64,000 bases of DNA from Cognataquiflexum aquatile (lineage in GTDB: Bacteria > Bacteroidota > Bacteroidia > Cytophagales > Cyclobacteriaceae). A program made the position numbers and the translations under genes. Positions 23,088 through 33,500 of this stretch are shown here, in pieces; positions within the stretch are counted from its first letter, which is position 1; each line of letters starts with the position of its first letter. The stretch spans positions 248,001-312,000 of the forward strand of contig NZ_QMIK01000003.1 of assembly GCF_003316845.1 (NCBI RefSeq), in the 5' to 3' direction. The notes beneath the pieces are model-generated. The model saw only the letters and a program-made list of their open reading frames with translations, did no database searches and was not told the DNA's origin.

Positions 23088-26042
23088 TTATTTTTTCTTT
23101 TTGATTTCCTGCATCATGTAGCCTTCCATGGTATCATCGATTTCGATGTCATTGAAGTTTTTGATGGAAATACCACATTCATATCCCGCTTTCACTTCAG
23201 AAACGTCATCTTTGAATCTCTTCAATTGGTCGATCTCTCCTTCATGGATGACAATACCCTGTCTAATGATTCTGATTTTGTTTTTCCTGGTGATGAATCC
23301 ATCCGTCACATAAGAACCTGCGATGGTTCCGATTTTAGAAATTTTGAAGACTTCCCTTACAAGGACATTGCCTGTAATGATTTCCTCAAATTCAGGTTCA
23401 AGCATCCCTTCGATGGCATCTTTGATTTGGTTGATCGCATCGTAGATGATGGAGTAATGTCTGATTTCGATTTCTTCCTGCTCTGCAAGTTTTTTGGCAT
23501 TGGTGGAAGGTCTGACATTGAATCCCAATATGATGGCATCTGAAGCAGAGGCCAAGAGTACATCAGATTCAGAAATCTGACCCACACCTTTATGGATGAT
23601 GCTCACAGATACTTCCTCTTTGGAAAGCTTCAACAATGAATCGGAAAGTGCTTCTACGGAACCGTCCACATCGCCTTTGATAATAATGTTGAGTTCTTTG
23701 AAACTTCCGATAGCGAGTCGTCTTCCGATTTCATCCAAGGTAATGTGTTTCTTGGTTCGCATACTTTGCTCCCGCATAATCTGCTCTCTGGAATTGGCGA
23801 TTTCTCTAGCTTCTCTTTCGGATTCGTACACTTTGAAGGTGTCCCCCGCCTGAGGTGCGCCTGCCAATCCCAAAACCTGTACCGGTGTGGATGGTCCTGC
23901 CTTGGTTAGCTTCTTTCCTTTGTGATCGGTCATTGCTTTGACACGGCCGTAGTGAGGGCCTGCAAGTATGATATCACCGATATTCAATGTGCCAGCCTGT
24001 ACCATAACTGTAGTCACGTAACCTCGGCCCTTGTCCAAAGATGCTTCAATGACAGTTCCTACAGCTTTTTTATTGTAATTGGCTTTTAATTCCAGAATCT
24101 CTGCTTCCAACAATACCTTTTCAAGAAGGTCGTCTACGCCCAATCCTGTCTTGGCAGAAATATCCTGGGACTGGTATTTACCACCCCATTCTTCTACCAA
24201 GAGATTCATATTTGCCAATTCTTCCTTGATTTTATTAGGGTTGGCATTTGGTTTATCAATTTTGTTGATGGCAAAAATCATTGGAACACCTGCCACTTGG
24301 GCATGGTTGATGGCTTCTTTGGTTTGAGGCATGATGCTGTCATCAGCCGCAATTACAATGATGGCAACGTCTGTGATTTTTGCACCCCTGGCTCTCATAG
24401 CAGTAAATGCTTCGTGACCCGGAGTATCCAAAAATGCAATTTTGTGTCCATCGGTAGTCGTCACATCATATGCACCGATATGCTGGGTAATTCCCCCGGC
24501 CTCGTCAGCGGTTACTTTTGACCTTCTGATAAAATCAAGCAACGAGGTCTTTCCATGATCCACGTGGCCCATGATGGTCACAATCGGTGCTCTTTCTTGT
24601 AAGTCTTCGGCAGTATCTGCGATTTCCTCGACCTCAAATTCTTCATCAGGCTTGGTAAATTCCACCTCAAATCCAAACTCATCAGCGATGATGGTGATGG
24701 CTTCAGCATCTAATCTTTGGTTGATCGAAACGAACATTCCCAATGAAAGACATGCTGAGATGACCTCATTAACCGACACATCCATCAGTGAAGCCAAGTC
24801 GTTGGCAGAAATGAATTCAGTTACGCGTAGGATTTTAGAATCTTCGATTCCCTCTTGTTCTTCTCTATATCGGTCAGCCTTTTTGTCCCTTCTTTTCGAT
24901 TTTCCACTACCAGCCTTTCCACCTCCCTGCAATCTTGCAAGTGTTTGTTTGATCTGATCCTGGATTTCTTTCTGGGTTGGTTCGGCCTTTTGTATCCGGT
25001 TAACATTTTGCTGCGGTTGACCGGGTCTTTGAGGACGCTGATGCTGTTGTTGTGCCGGTTTCCTATCCCTTTGTCCTTGTGGAGGATTTTGTCCGCCCTG
25101 AGCCGGAGCTTGACCTGCAGGTCTCGGTTTGGAAGCATCTGGACCTGGACCTTTGGTTGCAGGACCGTCTTTTTTATCTATTCTCTTACGAATTCTTTTT
25201 TTCTTGTCTTTTCCTTTTTCATCAGAAGAAGCTACTGGTTTCCCTTTTTTCTTCGATTTATCATCAGGAAGTTCAATTTTACCCAATACAGTAAGTCCTT
25301 TCAAAGCATCTGCTTTTGCCGCAATTACTTTTTCTTCCTGCTTTGGCTCAATCCTTTCAACAGGCGGCTGAATTTTTTCGACCCTTTCAGGTACCGGCTT
25401 TGGTTGGGGTGCTGTTTTTGGTCTTTCTTGGAATGGTGCTTTTTCAGGTCTCACTGATTCCTGAATTTTCTTAGTGTTGTCTTCAGTCTGAGGCTTCACA
25501 GCCTGAGGTTTAGGTTCCACTTTTTCTTGGACAGGAGTTTCCTGCTTTACTACTGGTGGAGTCGGAGGAGTAACAGGAACTGGTTGAGGTTTAACCTCTT
25601 CTTTTTTTGGAGCTTGCTTTTGAGCATCCAAATCAATTTTCCCTAAAACTGTTATCCCTTGTAATTTTGGAGCATCAATAGCCACTTTCTCTTGCGGCGG
25701 TTCTTCGGCTTTAGGAGTTTCAATTATGGGCTTTGCCGGTTCAGGTTTTTTGACTTCTGCAACTGGTTCTGCTTTCTTTTCCTCCTTTACTTCAGATTCT
25801 GCTTCGATGGTAAAGGTTTCATGATGCCTTTTGCCTATCGAAAGGTGGGAGGCCTCTTCCTTTTCCTGCGCAGAGGATTTAAACTCCTTGGCCAGCATAT
25901 CAAATTGCTCCTGGCTGATTTTGGAGTTGGGATTGTTTTCGACATCGAAGCCTTTTTTAGCCATTGATTCTACAATCGTAGAAATACCTACGTTGAGTTT
26001 TCTGGCTATCTGGCCTAGTCGCATCGTTTTTTCTTCTGACAT
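23088..26042 (-). CDS. infB: Translation initiation factor IF-2
   Basis: A 984-residue initiation GTPase that brings initiator tRNA to the 30S subunit. The N-terminus ([20 protein letters not shown]) is an IF2_N domain. Residues about 60-400 are a low-complexity Pro/Lys/Glu/Gln-rich linker that contains two similar segments ([14 protein letters not shown] and [14 protein letters not shown]). The G domain follows: [14 protein letters not shown] near 490, [10 protein letters not shown] (switch), [15 protein letters not shown] and [10 protein letters not shown]. Domains II-IV and the fMet-tRNA-binding C-terminus ([24 protein letters not shown]) complete it. It is third in the rimP-nusA-infB operon and has its own terminator. 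Confidence 0.98.
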   Translation of the reverse strand: MSEEKTMRLGQIARKLNVGISTIVESMAKKGFDVENNPNSKISQEQFDMLAKEFKSSAQEKEEASHLSIGKRHHETFTIEAESEVKEEKKAEPVAEVKKPEPAKPIIETPKAEEPPQEKVAIDAPKLQGITVLGKIDLDAQKQAPKKEEVKPQPVPVTPPTPPVVKQETPVQEKVEPKPQAVKPQTEDNTKKIQESVRPEKAPFQERPKTAPQPKPVPERVEKIQPPVERIEPKQEEKVIAAKADALKGLTVLGKIELPDDKSKKKGKPVASSDEKGKDKKKRIRKRIDKKDGPATKGPGPDASKPRPAGQAPAQGGQNPPQGQRDRKPAQQQHQRPQRPGQPQQNVNRIQKAEPTQKEIQDQIKQTLARLQGGGKAGSGKSKRRDKKADRYREEQEGIEDSKILRVTEFISANDLASLMDVSVNEVISACLSLGMFVSINQRLDAEAITIIADEFGFEVEFTKPDEEFEVEEIADTAEDLQERAPIVTIMGHVDHGKTSLLDFIRRSKVTADEAGGITQHIGAYDVTTTDGHKIAFLDTPGHEAFTAMRARGAKITDVAIIVIAADDSIMPQTKEAINHAQVAGVPMIFAINKIDKPNANPNKIKEELANMNLLVEEWGGKYQSQDISAKTGLGVDDLLEKVLLEAEILELKANYNKKAVGTVIEASLDKGRGYVTTVMVQAGTLNIGDIILAGPHYGRVKAMTDHKGKKLTKAGPSTPVQVLGLAGAPQAGDTFKVYESEREAREIANSREQIMREQSMRTKKHITLDEIGRRLAIGSFKELNIIIKGDVDGSVEALSDSLLKLSKEEVSVSIIHKGVGQISESDVLLASASDAIILGFNVRPSTNAKKLAEQEEIEIRHYSIIYDAINQIKDAIEGMLEPEFEEIITGNVLVREVFKISKIGTIAGSYVTDGFITRKNKIRIIRQGIVIHEGEIDQLKRFKDDVSEVKAGYECGISIKNFNDIEIDDTMEGYMMQEIKKKK

Positions 26043-26108
26043 ACACTAAAGCACTTTCTTAATTTGATGGCAAATATAGGCCAAATTATTGGGTAAATCT
26101 GACCTAAA

Positions 26109-27353
26109 TTACTGTTCAAATTCTTGTTTTAATATTCTGAATATTTCATCAATTGTTTCTTCTTCAAGTTCTGTTCTTCTCAAAAGATCCTCTTTTGTAA
26201 GCGAAAGAACACTCTTGGCGGTATCCAATCCGGTTTTTTTCAATTCGTCAATCACCCAATTGTCGATTTCATCACCGAATTCCTCTAGATCCACATCCTC
26301 CTCTTCGTAATCGTTGAGTTCTCTGAAGACGTCGATTTCATACCCGACCAACCTCGATGCAAGCCTGATGTTAAACCCACCTTTTCCGATAGCCATTGAG
26401 ACTTGGTCAGGCTTCAAATACACTGATATTCTTTTGTTTTCTTTGTCAACAGTAAGTGAAGATACCTTAGCAGGGCTCAAAGCTCTGGAGACATAAAGAT
26501 CAAGGTTGTCTGTATAGTTGATAACATCTATATTTTCATTCTGAAGTTCTCTGACGATGGCATGGATACGGCTTCCTTTCATTCCGACACATGCCCCCAC
26601 AGGATCAATCCTGTCATCGTAAGATTCTACAGCTACTTTTGCTCTTTCACCCGGTTCTCTTACGATTTTTCTGATGGTAATCAGACCGTCAAATACTTCA
26701 GGAACTTCATTTTCAAATAATCTTTCCAAGAAAATCGGAGATGTTCTGGAAAGTATGATTCGTGGGTTGCCATTCACCATTTCCACTTTATGGACAATAG
26801 CTCTGACGCTGTCCCCTTTTCTAAATCGGTCTTTTGGAATTTGCTCTCCTTTTGGAAGGATCAATTCATTGCCTTCTCCATCGATAAGCAGGGTTTCTCT
26901 TCCCAGGATCTGGTATACCTCTGCTGAGATTATTTCCCCTACCAATTCTTCATATTGGTTAAAGAGAAGGTCTTTTTCAAGGTCTTTGATTTTTTGGATC
27001 AAAGTCTGCCTTGCCATCATCACTGCCCTTCTTCCGAATTCCTCTAGCTCAATTTTTTCGTAGACATCTTCTCCAACTTCAAAATCAGGTTCGATTTTTC
27101 TGGCGTCGGTCAGACTGATTTTGTCAAAATCCCAAATATCTTCTGAATCGTCATCAACAATTTCTCTGATCCTTAAGATTTCAAGGTCACCTTTGTCAGC
27201 ATTGATGGTTACATCAAAGTTTTCATCAGTTTCGAATTTTTTGCGAATCATCGCTCTAAACACGTCCTCCAATATGCGGATCATGGTGGGACGGTCCACA
27301 TTTTTAGACTTTGCAAATTCTGCAAATGATTCTATGAGTACTTTAGCATCCAT
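26109..27353 (-). CDS. nusA: Transcription termination/antitermination factor NusA
   Basis: A 414-residue RNA-polymerase-binding factor for pausing, termination and antitermination. An N-terminal polymerase-binding domain (about 1-130) is followed by S1 (about 135-200; LPKGEQIPKDRFRKGDSVRA) and two KH domains (DPVGACVGMKGSRIHAIVRE and VSMAIGKGGFNIRLASRLVG). An acidic stretch near 345-365 (DYEEEDVDLEEFGDEIDN) leads to a single C-terminal helical domain. The length is normal for Bacteroidota. The gene starts 5 bp after rimP and infB follows 66 bp later. Confidence 0.97.
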   Translation of the reverse strand: MDAKVLIESFAEFAKSKNVDRPTMIRILEDVFRAMIRKKFETDENFDVTINADKGDLEILRIREIVDDDSEDIWDFDKISLTDARKIEPDFEVGEDVYEKIELEEFGRRAVMMARQTLIQKIKDLEKDLLFNQYEELVGEIISAEVYQILGRETLLIDGEGNELILPKGEQIPKDRFRKGDSVRAIVHKVEMVNGNPRIILSRTSPIFLERLFENEVPEVFDGLITIRKIVREPGERAKVAVESYDDRIDPVGACVGMKGSRIHAIVRELQNENIDVINYTDNLDLYVSRALSPAKVSSLTVDKENKRISVYLKPDQVSMAIGKGGFNIRLASRLVGYEIDVFRELNDYEEEDVDLEEFGDEIDNWVIDELKKTGLDTAKSVLSLTKEDLLRRTELEEETIDEIFRILKQEFEQ

Positions 27354-27358
27354 TTTGT

Positions 27359-27829
27359 TTATTTAAAAGAGACTAACACAATTGATTTTTTTATCTCGTC
27401 GAGCGGGATGGTGATTTCCCTGTCCTCAGCTTTTTTTCCTTTTTCTTTGATTTTGCAAAGTATTTTTACCTCTGCATTTCCAACTTCCATCAGTTGACCT
27501 TCCAACTCTTTTCCATCATTTAGGGTCAATTTCAATTTTCTTCCGACATTTTTGGTATATTGTCTTTTGGAAGAAAGAGGAAAATCCAGCCCGGGTGAGG
27601 AAACTTCCAAAATGTAGGCATCTGACAATAATTCCTTTGCTTCAATTTCCTCAGCGATCTGTCTGCTTACCTTGGCACAAGCCTCGATGCTGACACCATG
27701 GTCGCCATCGATAAGGATTGTCAACTGGGATTTGGGACCCTTTTCTACCAGCTGTATGTCTACCAAGTAGTAGGATTCGTCAGGCAGATGTTTGGAAACA
27801 ATTTCCTCAAGTGTACTTTTTAAGCTCAT
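27359..27829 (-). CDS. rimP: Ribosome maturation factor RimP
   Basis: A 156-residue factor for 30S assembly. The start at 27829 (MSLKSTLEEIVSKHLPDESY) is chosen; the open frame to 27916 would begin with residues encoded by a hairpin and the promoter. Family motifs are VDIQLVEKGPKSQLTILIDG, CAKVSRQIAEEIE and YILEVSSPGLDFPL, the last being the RimP signature. It is the first gene of the classic rimP-nusA-infB operon. A leader hairpin lies between its promoter and start codon. Confidence 0.95.
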   Translation of the reverse strand: MSLKSTLEEIVSKHLPDESYYLVDIQLVEKGPKSQLTILIDGDHGVSIEACAKVSRQIAEEIEAKELLSDAYILEVSSPGLDFPLSSKRQYTKNVGRKLKLTLNDGKELEGQLMEVGNAEVKILCKIKEKGKKAEDREITIPLDEIKKSIVLVSFK

Positions 27830-27848
27830 TTGTTCAGGTATAGGAAAC

Positions 27849-27872
27849 AAAAGAGGGGACTTGTGTCCCCCC
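27849..27872 (-). promoter_or_regulatory. Leader hairpin before rimP, terminator-like
   Basis: GGGGAC (27855-27860), loop TTGT, GTCCCC (27865-27870). On the minus strand it is followed by TCTTTTGTTT. It lies between the predicted rimP promoter and start codon, where it could act as a weak attenuator. The 6-bp stem and broken T-run make this tentative. Confidence 0.4.
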
Positions 27873-27892
27873 TCGATTCTGGTAATACAGTG

Positions 27893-27924
27893 CAAAGGTA
27901 ATAAATTTATTCCCACAAAAAAAA
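27893..27924 (-). promoter_or_regulatory. Putative rimP operon promoter
   Basis: On the minus strand TACCTTTG (27900-27893) matches TAnnTTTG. Twenty bases upstream is TTTT (27924-27921) rather than TTTG. Position is 64 bases before the rimP start. Confidence 0.45.
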
Positions 27925-27932
27925 ATTGGATT

Positions 27933-27966
27933 CTTGTAATAAATTGGGAATTAGATAATAATTTTG
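27933..27966 (+). promoter_or_regulatory. Putative mreB operon promoter
   Basis: TAATTTTG (27959-27966) matches TAnnTTTG; CTTG (27933-27936) stands 22 bases upstream as a weaker -33 element. It is divergent from the rimP promoter, with the two -7 elements 58 bp apart. Confidence 0.45.
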
Positions 27967-28041
27967 CCGACCCACGTTAGAAGTTACACGCTTCCTTGCT
28001 AAATTTAAAAGATTATCTATCATCAACTCAATCAAAAAATA

Positions 28042-29070
28042 ATGGGATTATTCGATTTTTTTTCAAGTGATATTGCGATTGACTTAGGTACTGCAAATAC
28101 CTTAATTATACACAAGGATAAAATAGTGGTTGATGAACCTTCCATTATTGCGATTGACAGGACCAATAACAGGGTCCTTGCCGTGGGAAAGGATGCGATG
28201 AACATGCACGAAAAGACGCATGAAAACATCAGGACAATCAGGCCACTTAAAGATGGTGTGATTGCGGATTTTTATGCTGCAGAGCAAATGATCCGTGGAT
28301 TGATCAAAATGATCCCCGGCCACAAAAAGGGAATGTTCCCAAAATCACATAGAATGGTGATTTGTATTCCATCGGGAATCACGGAAGTTGAGAAAAGGGC
28401 CGTCAGGGATTCCGCAGAACATGCAGGTGCAAAAGAGGTGTATATGATTTATGAACCGATTGCAGCTGCGATCGGGATCGGGATAGACATAGAGAAGCCG
28501 ATGGGTTCAATGATAGTCGACATCGGAGGAGGTACCACCGAAATCGCACTTATAGCCCTTTCAGGAATTGTGGCAGACCAGTCCATCAGGGTAGCCGGAG
28601 ATACTTTCACCAAAGATATCCTCGATTACATGAGGAGGCAACATAACCTTTTGATAGGTGAGCGATCTGCAGAAAAAGTAAAAATAGCCATCGGATCTGC
28701 TTTGACAGAGCTTGACGATGCTCCGGAGGATTATGAAATCAGAGGACGTGACCTCATGACAGGAATTCCAAAGGTTATCAAAGTTTCTTATTCTGAAATC
28801 GCCTTTGCTTTGGATAAATCAGTTTCCAAAATCGAGGAAGCGGTTTTGAAGGCTTTGGAAATAGCACCTCCGGAACTTTCCGCTGACATTTATGACAATG
28901 GTATCCATCTTACAGGTGGTGGCGCATTACTGAAGGGTCTTGACAAAAGACTACACCAAAAAACCAAATTACCTATCCATATTGCCGAAGATCCACTGAG
29001 GGCAGTAGTGAGGGGAACTGGCACAGCACTGAAGAACATCAATAATTTCAGGACAGTTTTGATGACTTAA
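28042..29070 (+). CDS. mreB: Rod-shape actin homologue MreB
   Basis: A 342-residue bacterial actin that organises lateral wall synthesis on the inner membrane. Nucleotide-binding motifs are present: phosphate 1 (IAIDLGTANTLIIHKD), phosphate 2 (MIVDIGGGTTEIALIALSG) and the adenosine loop (GIHLTGGGALLKGLDKR). The N-terminal MGLFDFFSSD resembles the membrane-binding amphipathic start. It is the first of five elongasome genes (mreB, mreC, mreD, mrdA, rodA) with gaps of only a few bases. Confidence 0.98.
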   Translation: MGLFDFFSSDIAIDLGTANTLIIHKDKIVVDEPSIIAIDRTNNRVLAVGKDAMNMHEKTHENIRTIRPLKDGVIADFYAAEQMIRGLIKMIPGHKKGMFPKSHRMVICIPSGITEVEKRAVRDSAEHAGAKEVYMIYEPIAAAIGIGIDIEKPMGSMIVDIGGGTTEIALIALSGIVADQSIRVAGDTFTKDILDYMRRQHNLLIGERSAEKVKIAIGSALTELDDAPEDYEIRGRDLMTGIPKVIKVSYSEIAFALDKSVSKIEEAVLKALEIAPPELSADIYDNGIHLTGGGALLKGLDKRLHQKTKLPIHIAEDPLRAVVRGTGTALKNINNFRTVLMT

Positions 29071-29077
29071 TGGTTGG

Positions 29078-29911
29078 ATGCAGCGGATATTCCTCTTTTT
29101 ATACCGAATAAGGGCGTTTTTGTTGTTTGTATTATTGGAGGCAGTGGCGATTTCGTTGATTGTTTCTAATAATTCTCAGCAAGGCTCTGCGTTTTTTAAT
29201 AGTTCAAATGAATTGAGTGGTTCTGTTTTCCAGACCCAAAGCAATGTTGTGGATTACTTTTCGCTTTCATCGGTCAACAAAAGCCTGGTGGAAAAAAACG
29301 CCCAACTTCTCACTGAATTAGAAGCACTTCGGAAACCGGCAGATTCTGTTTTTATTCCTCTTGACAGTGCAATGCTGGCTACCATGCAATTTAAAGGAGC
29401 AAAGGTCATCAACAATTCCCTTAGGCTTGCACAAAATCACCTGACTATCAACAAAGGGTCTAACCATGGTGTAAAATCAGGAATGGGAGTGATCAACGAA
29501 CAGGGTGTCGTGGGAAGGGTTAAAAGCGTCAGCCGTAATTTCTCGACGATCATTTCCTTGCTTCACACAGATCTATTGGTATCCTCTAAGATCAAGTCTA
29601 ATGATGTTTTTGGTTCTACCAAATGGGATGGGATAAATCCTGAGCAGGCAAAACTGATGTATGTACCCAGGCATGTGGTGGTCGCTTTAGGCGATCAGGT
29701 GGTTACCTCGGGATATAATTCCATCTTTCCGGAAGGTATTTCAATAGGAACTGTTATAGAAGTAAAGCCTGGTACTGACACCAATTACCTTGACATTACA
29801 TTAAAATTGGATACCGATTTTTCAAGAATATCATACGTCTATTTGGTAGAAAGTTTCCAACAGCCGGAACTTGATTCCTTGTACCAATCAACCGGAATAA
29901 GCAATGAATAG
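29078..29911 (+). CDS. mreC: Cell-shape protein MreC
   Basis: A 277-residue bitopic inner-membrane protein. A single N-terminal helix (about 8-32; IRAFLLFVLLEAVAISLIVS) is followed by a coiled-coil region (SLVEKNAQLLTELEALRKP) and two beta domains including LRLAQNHLTINKGSNHGVKS and GVINEQGVVGRVKSVSRNFS, the typical MreC beta-barrel motif. It links MreB to the periplasmic PBP2. The stop overlaps mreD by 8 bases. Confidence 0.95.
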   Translation: MQRIFLFLYRIRAFLLFVLLEAVAISLIVSNNSQQGSAFFNSSNELSGSVFQTQSNVVDYFSLSSVNKSLVEKNAQLLTELEALRKPADSVFIPLDSAMLATMQFKGAKVINNSLRLAQNHLTINKGSNHGVKSGMGVINEQGVVGRVKSVSRNFSTIISLLHTDLLVSSKIKSNDVFGSTKWDGINPEQAKLMYVPRHVVVALGDQVVTSGYNSIFPEGISIGTVIEVKPGTDTNYLDITLKLDTDFSRISYVYLVESFQQPELDSLYQSTGISNE

Positions 29912-30425
29912 TATAAGGGTAATCTCCATTTTGCTTACCGGGTTCCTTTATCTGGTGTTTCAGGTTTTGGTGCTCAAAAATCTTGTGCTTTTCGGTTCAG
30001 CTTTTTGTTTTTTGTATGTTACTTACATTATTCTTCTTCCAATTGATCTAAAGACAATTCCGACTTTGCTGATTAGTTTTTTTATAGGAATGGGTGTGGA
30101 TTTGTTTTATGATACGCTGGGAATCCACACTGCTGCCCTACTTATTATTGGTTTTGTCAGACACCGTTGGCTTTTAGTATTGGTGCCTCCGGGAGGCTAT
30201 GATGATGACCTTCAGCCAAGCTTGTTGAATATGGGCTTTGGGTGGTTTCTTTCCTATAGCATCCCACTTGTTTTGATTCATCATACTTTGTTTTTCTACA
30301 TTGAAAGTTTAGGAACAGATTTATTCTTCACATCCCTTCAAAAAATAATTGCTAGTGTTATTTTTGTAACAGTAATGAGTATTATTGTTCAACTGTTATT
30401 TTACAGAAGAAGGAGAGGGATTTAA
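29904..30425 (+). CDS. mreD: Rod-shape protein MreD
   Basis: A 173-residue membrane protein with about five helices (ILLTGFLYLVFQVLVLKNLV, TLLISFFIGMGVDLFYDTLG and others). Motif 'GMGVDLFYDTLGIHTAA' is the conserved MreD segment. The start overlaps mreC by 8 bases and the last base of its stop is the first of mrdA, so the cluster is translationally coupled. Sequence conservation in this family is low, so identity rests partly on position. Confidence 0.93.
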   Translation: MNSIRVISILLTGFLYLVFQVLVLKNLVLFGSAFCFLYVTYIILLPIDLKTIPTLLISFFIGMGVDLFYDTLGIHTAALLIIGFVRHRWLLVLVPPGGYDDDLQPSLLNMGFGWFLSYSIPLVLIHHTLFFYIESLGTDLFFTSLQKIIASVIFVTVMSIIVQLLFYRRRRGI

Positions 30426-32224
30426 TGAACGAGCAAAGGCCGATTACAATTATTATAGCCATTATCATTATCGGAGCAGTGCTCCTGACCAAATTATTTT
30501 TGATCCAGGTTGTTGATGACAGTTTTTTAAAAAAAGCGGAAAGTAATGCCATTCAAAGAGTAGTCGACCACCCCTATCGCGGTCTTGTATATGACAGGAC
30601 AGGAAAGATTCTGGTATACAATTACCCCATATTTGATCTAATGGTCATACCAAGAGAATTTCAGGTGGGCGATACCACAAGATTTTGTGAGATTTTCAAA
30701 ATCAGTAAAGAATATCTGGTTGAGACTTATACTGCCGCAAAAAAATATTCTTCAGTCAAACCATCTCCTTTGATCAAACAGATTTCGACCACGGATTTTG
30801 CTCGGATACAGGATTTTTTGATTGATTATCCGGGATTGTTTGTCATGACAAGGTCGGTTCGGTCCTACCCACAGCCAAGTGCGGCCAATGCGCTAGGATA
30901 TATTGGGGAGATAAGTTCAAATCAGCTTGAGAGAGATTCCTCTAAATATTACAGGCAGGGGGACTATGTAGGACTAAGTGGCATTGAAGGATTCTATGAA
31001 AATGACCTTCGTGGCGTAAAAGGGGTGAAATACAAACTTGTCAATGTAAGGGGTGTTGACAAAGGATCTTTTAAAGACGGTGAATTTGATACCGCCTCGG
31101 TGGCAGGCAAAAATCTGGTTTCAACCATAGACCTCGTGCTTCAGGAATATGGAGAAAAATTGATGGCAGGCAAAAGAGGTTCAGTAGTAGCCATTGAGCC
31201 CAAAACAGGTGAGGTCCTTGCCATGATTTCCGCCCCGACTTATGATCCGAATTTATTGACAGGGGCTCTCTTTGGGAACAATTACATGGACCTGAACAGG
31301 GACGAAAGCAAGCCGTTGTTTAACAGGCCAATCATGGCCATGTATCCTCCGGGGTCTATATTTAAGATTGTCCAATCTTTGGTTGGCCTTCAAATGGGTG
31401 TTTTGACACCAAATACTACTTACAGTTGTAACCGATCTTTGGTAGCATGTCATAATCACCCAAGTCCTGTCAACCTATTTGGGGCAATAAGGAATTCCTG
31501 CAACCCCTATTACCATCAGGCTTATAGGGCCATGATCAACAGAGAAGTTTCAACCAACACCTTCAAAGACACTGAATTGGGATTGAATGCCTGGAGAGAA
31601 TCTGTTTTGAAATTTGGCTTAGGATCATCTTTGGGTATTGATTTGAAAAATGAAAAAGGCGGTTCCATTCCGTCTTCTGTATTATATGACAGGATTTATG
31701 GAGAGGGGAGATGGAAGTATTCTACCATTTATTCCCTTTCTATCGGACAGGGAGAGATGCTCGTCACCCCTCTTCAGATGGCAAACCTTGCTGCCATATT
31801 TGCCAATAAGGGATATTATTATCCCCCACATATGATCAAGGCAATCGATGGTGACCCAAATAAAATCCCGGAGGAATTCAGGACTAGGAAAGAGGTTGGT
31901 GTGGATGCCCATCATTTTGATTTGATCCAAGATGCCATGGCAGAGGCAATCTACGGGACCGCGGCTAGAGCGGCTATTCCGGACATCACCATTGCAGGAA
32001 AAACAGGAACTGCCCAAAACCCCCAAGGTGAAGACCATTCTGTATTTATAGCTTTTGCGCCAAAAGAAAATCCTCAGATAGCCATTGCAGTATATGTGGA
32101 AAATGCAGGATGGGGTGGTAGGGCAGCAGCAAGTACCGCCAGTCTGATGATTGAAATGTATATCAGACGGGAAGTCAAAAGGCTCGATTTGGAGGAATAT
32201 GTCTTGGTAGGGAAATTTATGTAA
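30425..32224 (+). CDS. mrdA: Penicillin-binding protein 2 (elongasome transpeptidase)
   Basis: A 599-residue class B PBP with one N-terminal anchor helix (about 6-27). The dimerisation domain begins with NAIQRVVDHPYRGLVYDRTG and contains ANALGYIGEISSNQLERD. The transpeptidase has the catalytic SxxK (PPGSIFKIVQSL, Ser near 310), SxN as SCN (IRNSCNPYYHQ) and KTG (IAGKTGTAQNP, near 524). It cross-links peptidoglycan during rod elongation, working with RodA encoded next. Length is normal for the family. Confidence 0.97.
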   Translation: MNEQRPITIIIAIIIIGAVLLTKLFLIQVVDDSFLKKAESNAIQRVVDHPYRGLVYDRTGKILVYNYPIFDLMVIPREFQVGDTTRFCEIFKISKEYLVETYTAAKKYSSVKPSPLIKQISTTDFARIQDFLIDYPGLFVMTRSVRSYPQPSAANALGYIGEISSNQLERDSSKYYRQGDYVGLSGIEGFYENDLRGVKGVKYKLVNVRGVDKGSFKDGEFDTASVAGKNLVSTIDLVLQEYGEKLMAGKRGSVVAIEPKTGEVLAMISAPTYDPNLLTGALFGNNYMDLNRDESKPLFNRPIMAMYPPGSIFKIVQSLVGLQMGVLTPNTTYSCNRSLVACHNHPSPVNLFGAIRNSCNPYYHQAYRAMINREVSTNTFKDTELGLNAWRESVLKFGLGSSLGIDLKNEKGGSIPSSVLYDRIYGEGRWKYSTIYSLSIGQGEMLVTPLQMANLAAIFANKGYYYPPHMIKAIDGDPNKIPEEFRTRKEVGVDAHHFDLIQDAMAEAIYGTAARAAIPDITIAGKTGTAQNPQGEDHSVFIAFAPKENPQIAIAVYVENAGWGGRAAASTASLMIEMYIRREVKRLDLEEYVLVGKFM

Positions 32225-32225
32225 T

Positions 32226-33500
32226 GTGAGACAAGACGACCTATACATCAACAAAATAGACTGGATTTCCATAGCTATTTATTCCGTTTTGGTAATAATA
32301 GGATGGATCAATATCTATGCGGCGGTCTATGACGAACAATCCATAAAAAGCATCTTTGACTTTTCCATTAATTCAGGAAAACAACTTGTTTGGATAGGTA
32401 CCGCAGTTCTGCTGATCACTGTCATCATGGTGGCAGATTACAGGCTTTTCGAGAACCTCTCCTTAATATTGTATGGTTTTTTTATTATTCTGCTCATTAT
32501 CACACCATTTATAGGAAAGGAAGTAAATGGACAGATACTTTCAGTTGGTTTTGGTGCATTCAGAATTCAACCGGCGGAATTCACAAAATTTGCCACAGCG
32601 CTTGCATTGGCCAAATTGATGGAGCGATCTACTTTTGATCTAAACCAATTCAAATATCAGCTTCAAGCGATAGGTGTGATCATGGTCCCGGTGATATTGA
32701 TCATGCTACAGCCGGATACTGGAACAGCAATGGTTTATTTCGCTTTTTTCATAATGTTATACAGAGAGGGGATGCCACAATGGTATTATGCTTTTGGTTT
32801 GTCGTTTATAGCAATCACACTTTTATCTTTGGGAATTGAAAACAACTTATTCCTTGCCATCGGAGTAGGGGTAATCATTTTAATACTTATTTTATTAGGC
32901 AAAAAGAAGATTCCAAGAATCATCAGCTTACTCGGGATTGGGGTTTTGATTGTGGGGTATTCCTACAGCATTGATTATGTGGTCTCCAAACTTCCGGAGC
33001 ATCAGCAAAACAGGATAATGGTTTTGTTCAATCCCAATATTGACCCCCTTGGTGTGGGATGGAATGTCACCCAATCAAAAATTGCAATCGGGTCAGGAGG
33101 ATTTTTTGGCAAAGGTTATTTGGAAGGGACCCAGACTAAGTTTGATTTTGTACCGGAGCAACATACAGATTTTATTTTCTGTACACTTGGTGAAGAATTC
33201 GGGTGGGTAGGAAGTCTGGTGGTGATCGTGCTTTTTTGTGCTTTACTTATTAGATTGGTAATGTTGGCAGAACGGCAAAAAAATAGGTTCTCGAGGATAT
33301 ATGGCTACTGTGTGATTTCAATCCTTCTTTTCCACTTCATGATCAACATTGCCATGACTATCGGTTTGTTTCCTGTTGTCGGGATCCCGCTGCCTTTCTT
33401 TAGCTATGGTGGTTCATCGCTTTGGTCATTCACGATTCTGCTTTTTATTTTTATCAAGCTTGATTCCCATAGGATTCAGCTACTGAGCAGAATAGGTTAA
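32226..33500 (+). CDS. rodA: Rod-shape SEDS glycosyltransferase RodA
   Basis: A 424-residue polytopic protein of the SEDS family, the peptidoglycan polymerase that pairs with PBP2. The start is a GTG one base after the mrdA stop. About ten helices are visible and the family motifs are clear: RIQPAEFTKFATALALAKLM, LQPDTGTAMVYFAFF, WNVTQSKIAIGSGGFFGKGY, FVPEQHTDFIFCTLGEEFGW and GIPLPFFSYGGSS near the end. It is last in the mre operon and converges with the HD gene, sharing 4 bases. Confidence 0.97.
   Translation: MRQDDLYINKIDWISIAIYSVLVIIGWINIYAAVYDEQSIKSIFDFSINSGKQLVWIGTAVLLITVIMVADYRLFENLSLILYGFFIILLIITPFIGKEVNGQILSVGFGAFRIQPAEFTKFATALALAKLMERSTFDLNQFKYQLQAIGVIMVPVILIMLQPDTGTAMVYFAFFIMLYREGMPQWYYAFGLSFIAITLLSLGIENNLFLAIGVGVIILILILLGKKKIPRIISLLGIGVLIVGYSYSIDYVVSKLPEHQQNRIMVLFNPNIDPLGVGWNVTQSKIAIGSGGFFGKGYLEGTQTKFDFVPEQHTDFIFCTLGEEFGWVGSLVVIVLFCALLIRLVMLAERQKNRFSRIYGYCVISILLFHFMINIAMTIGLFPVVGIPLPFFSYGGSSLWSFTILLFIFIKLDSHRIQLLSRIG

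Noticed and set aside
24855-25457. Plus-strand frame of 200 residues
   Set aside because: It is antisense to the low-complexity linker of infB.
31682-32272. Minus-strand frame of 196 residues
   Set aside because: It lies antisense to mrdA/rodA and shows no family features.
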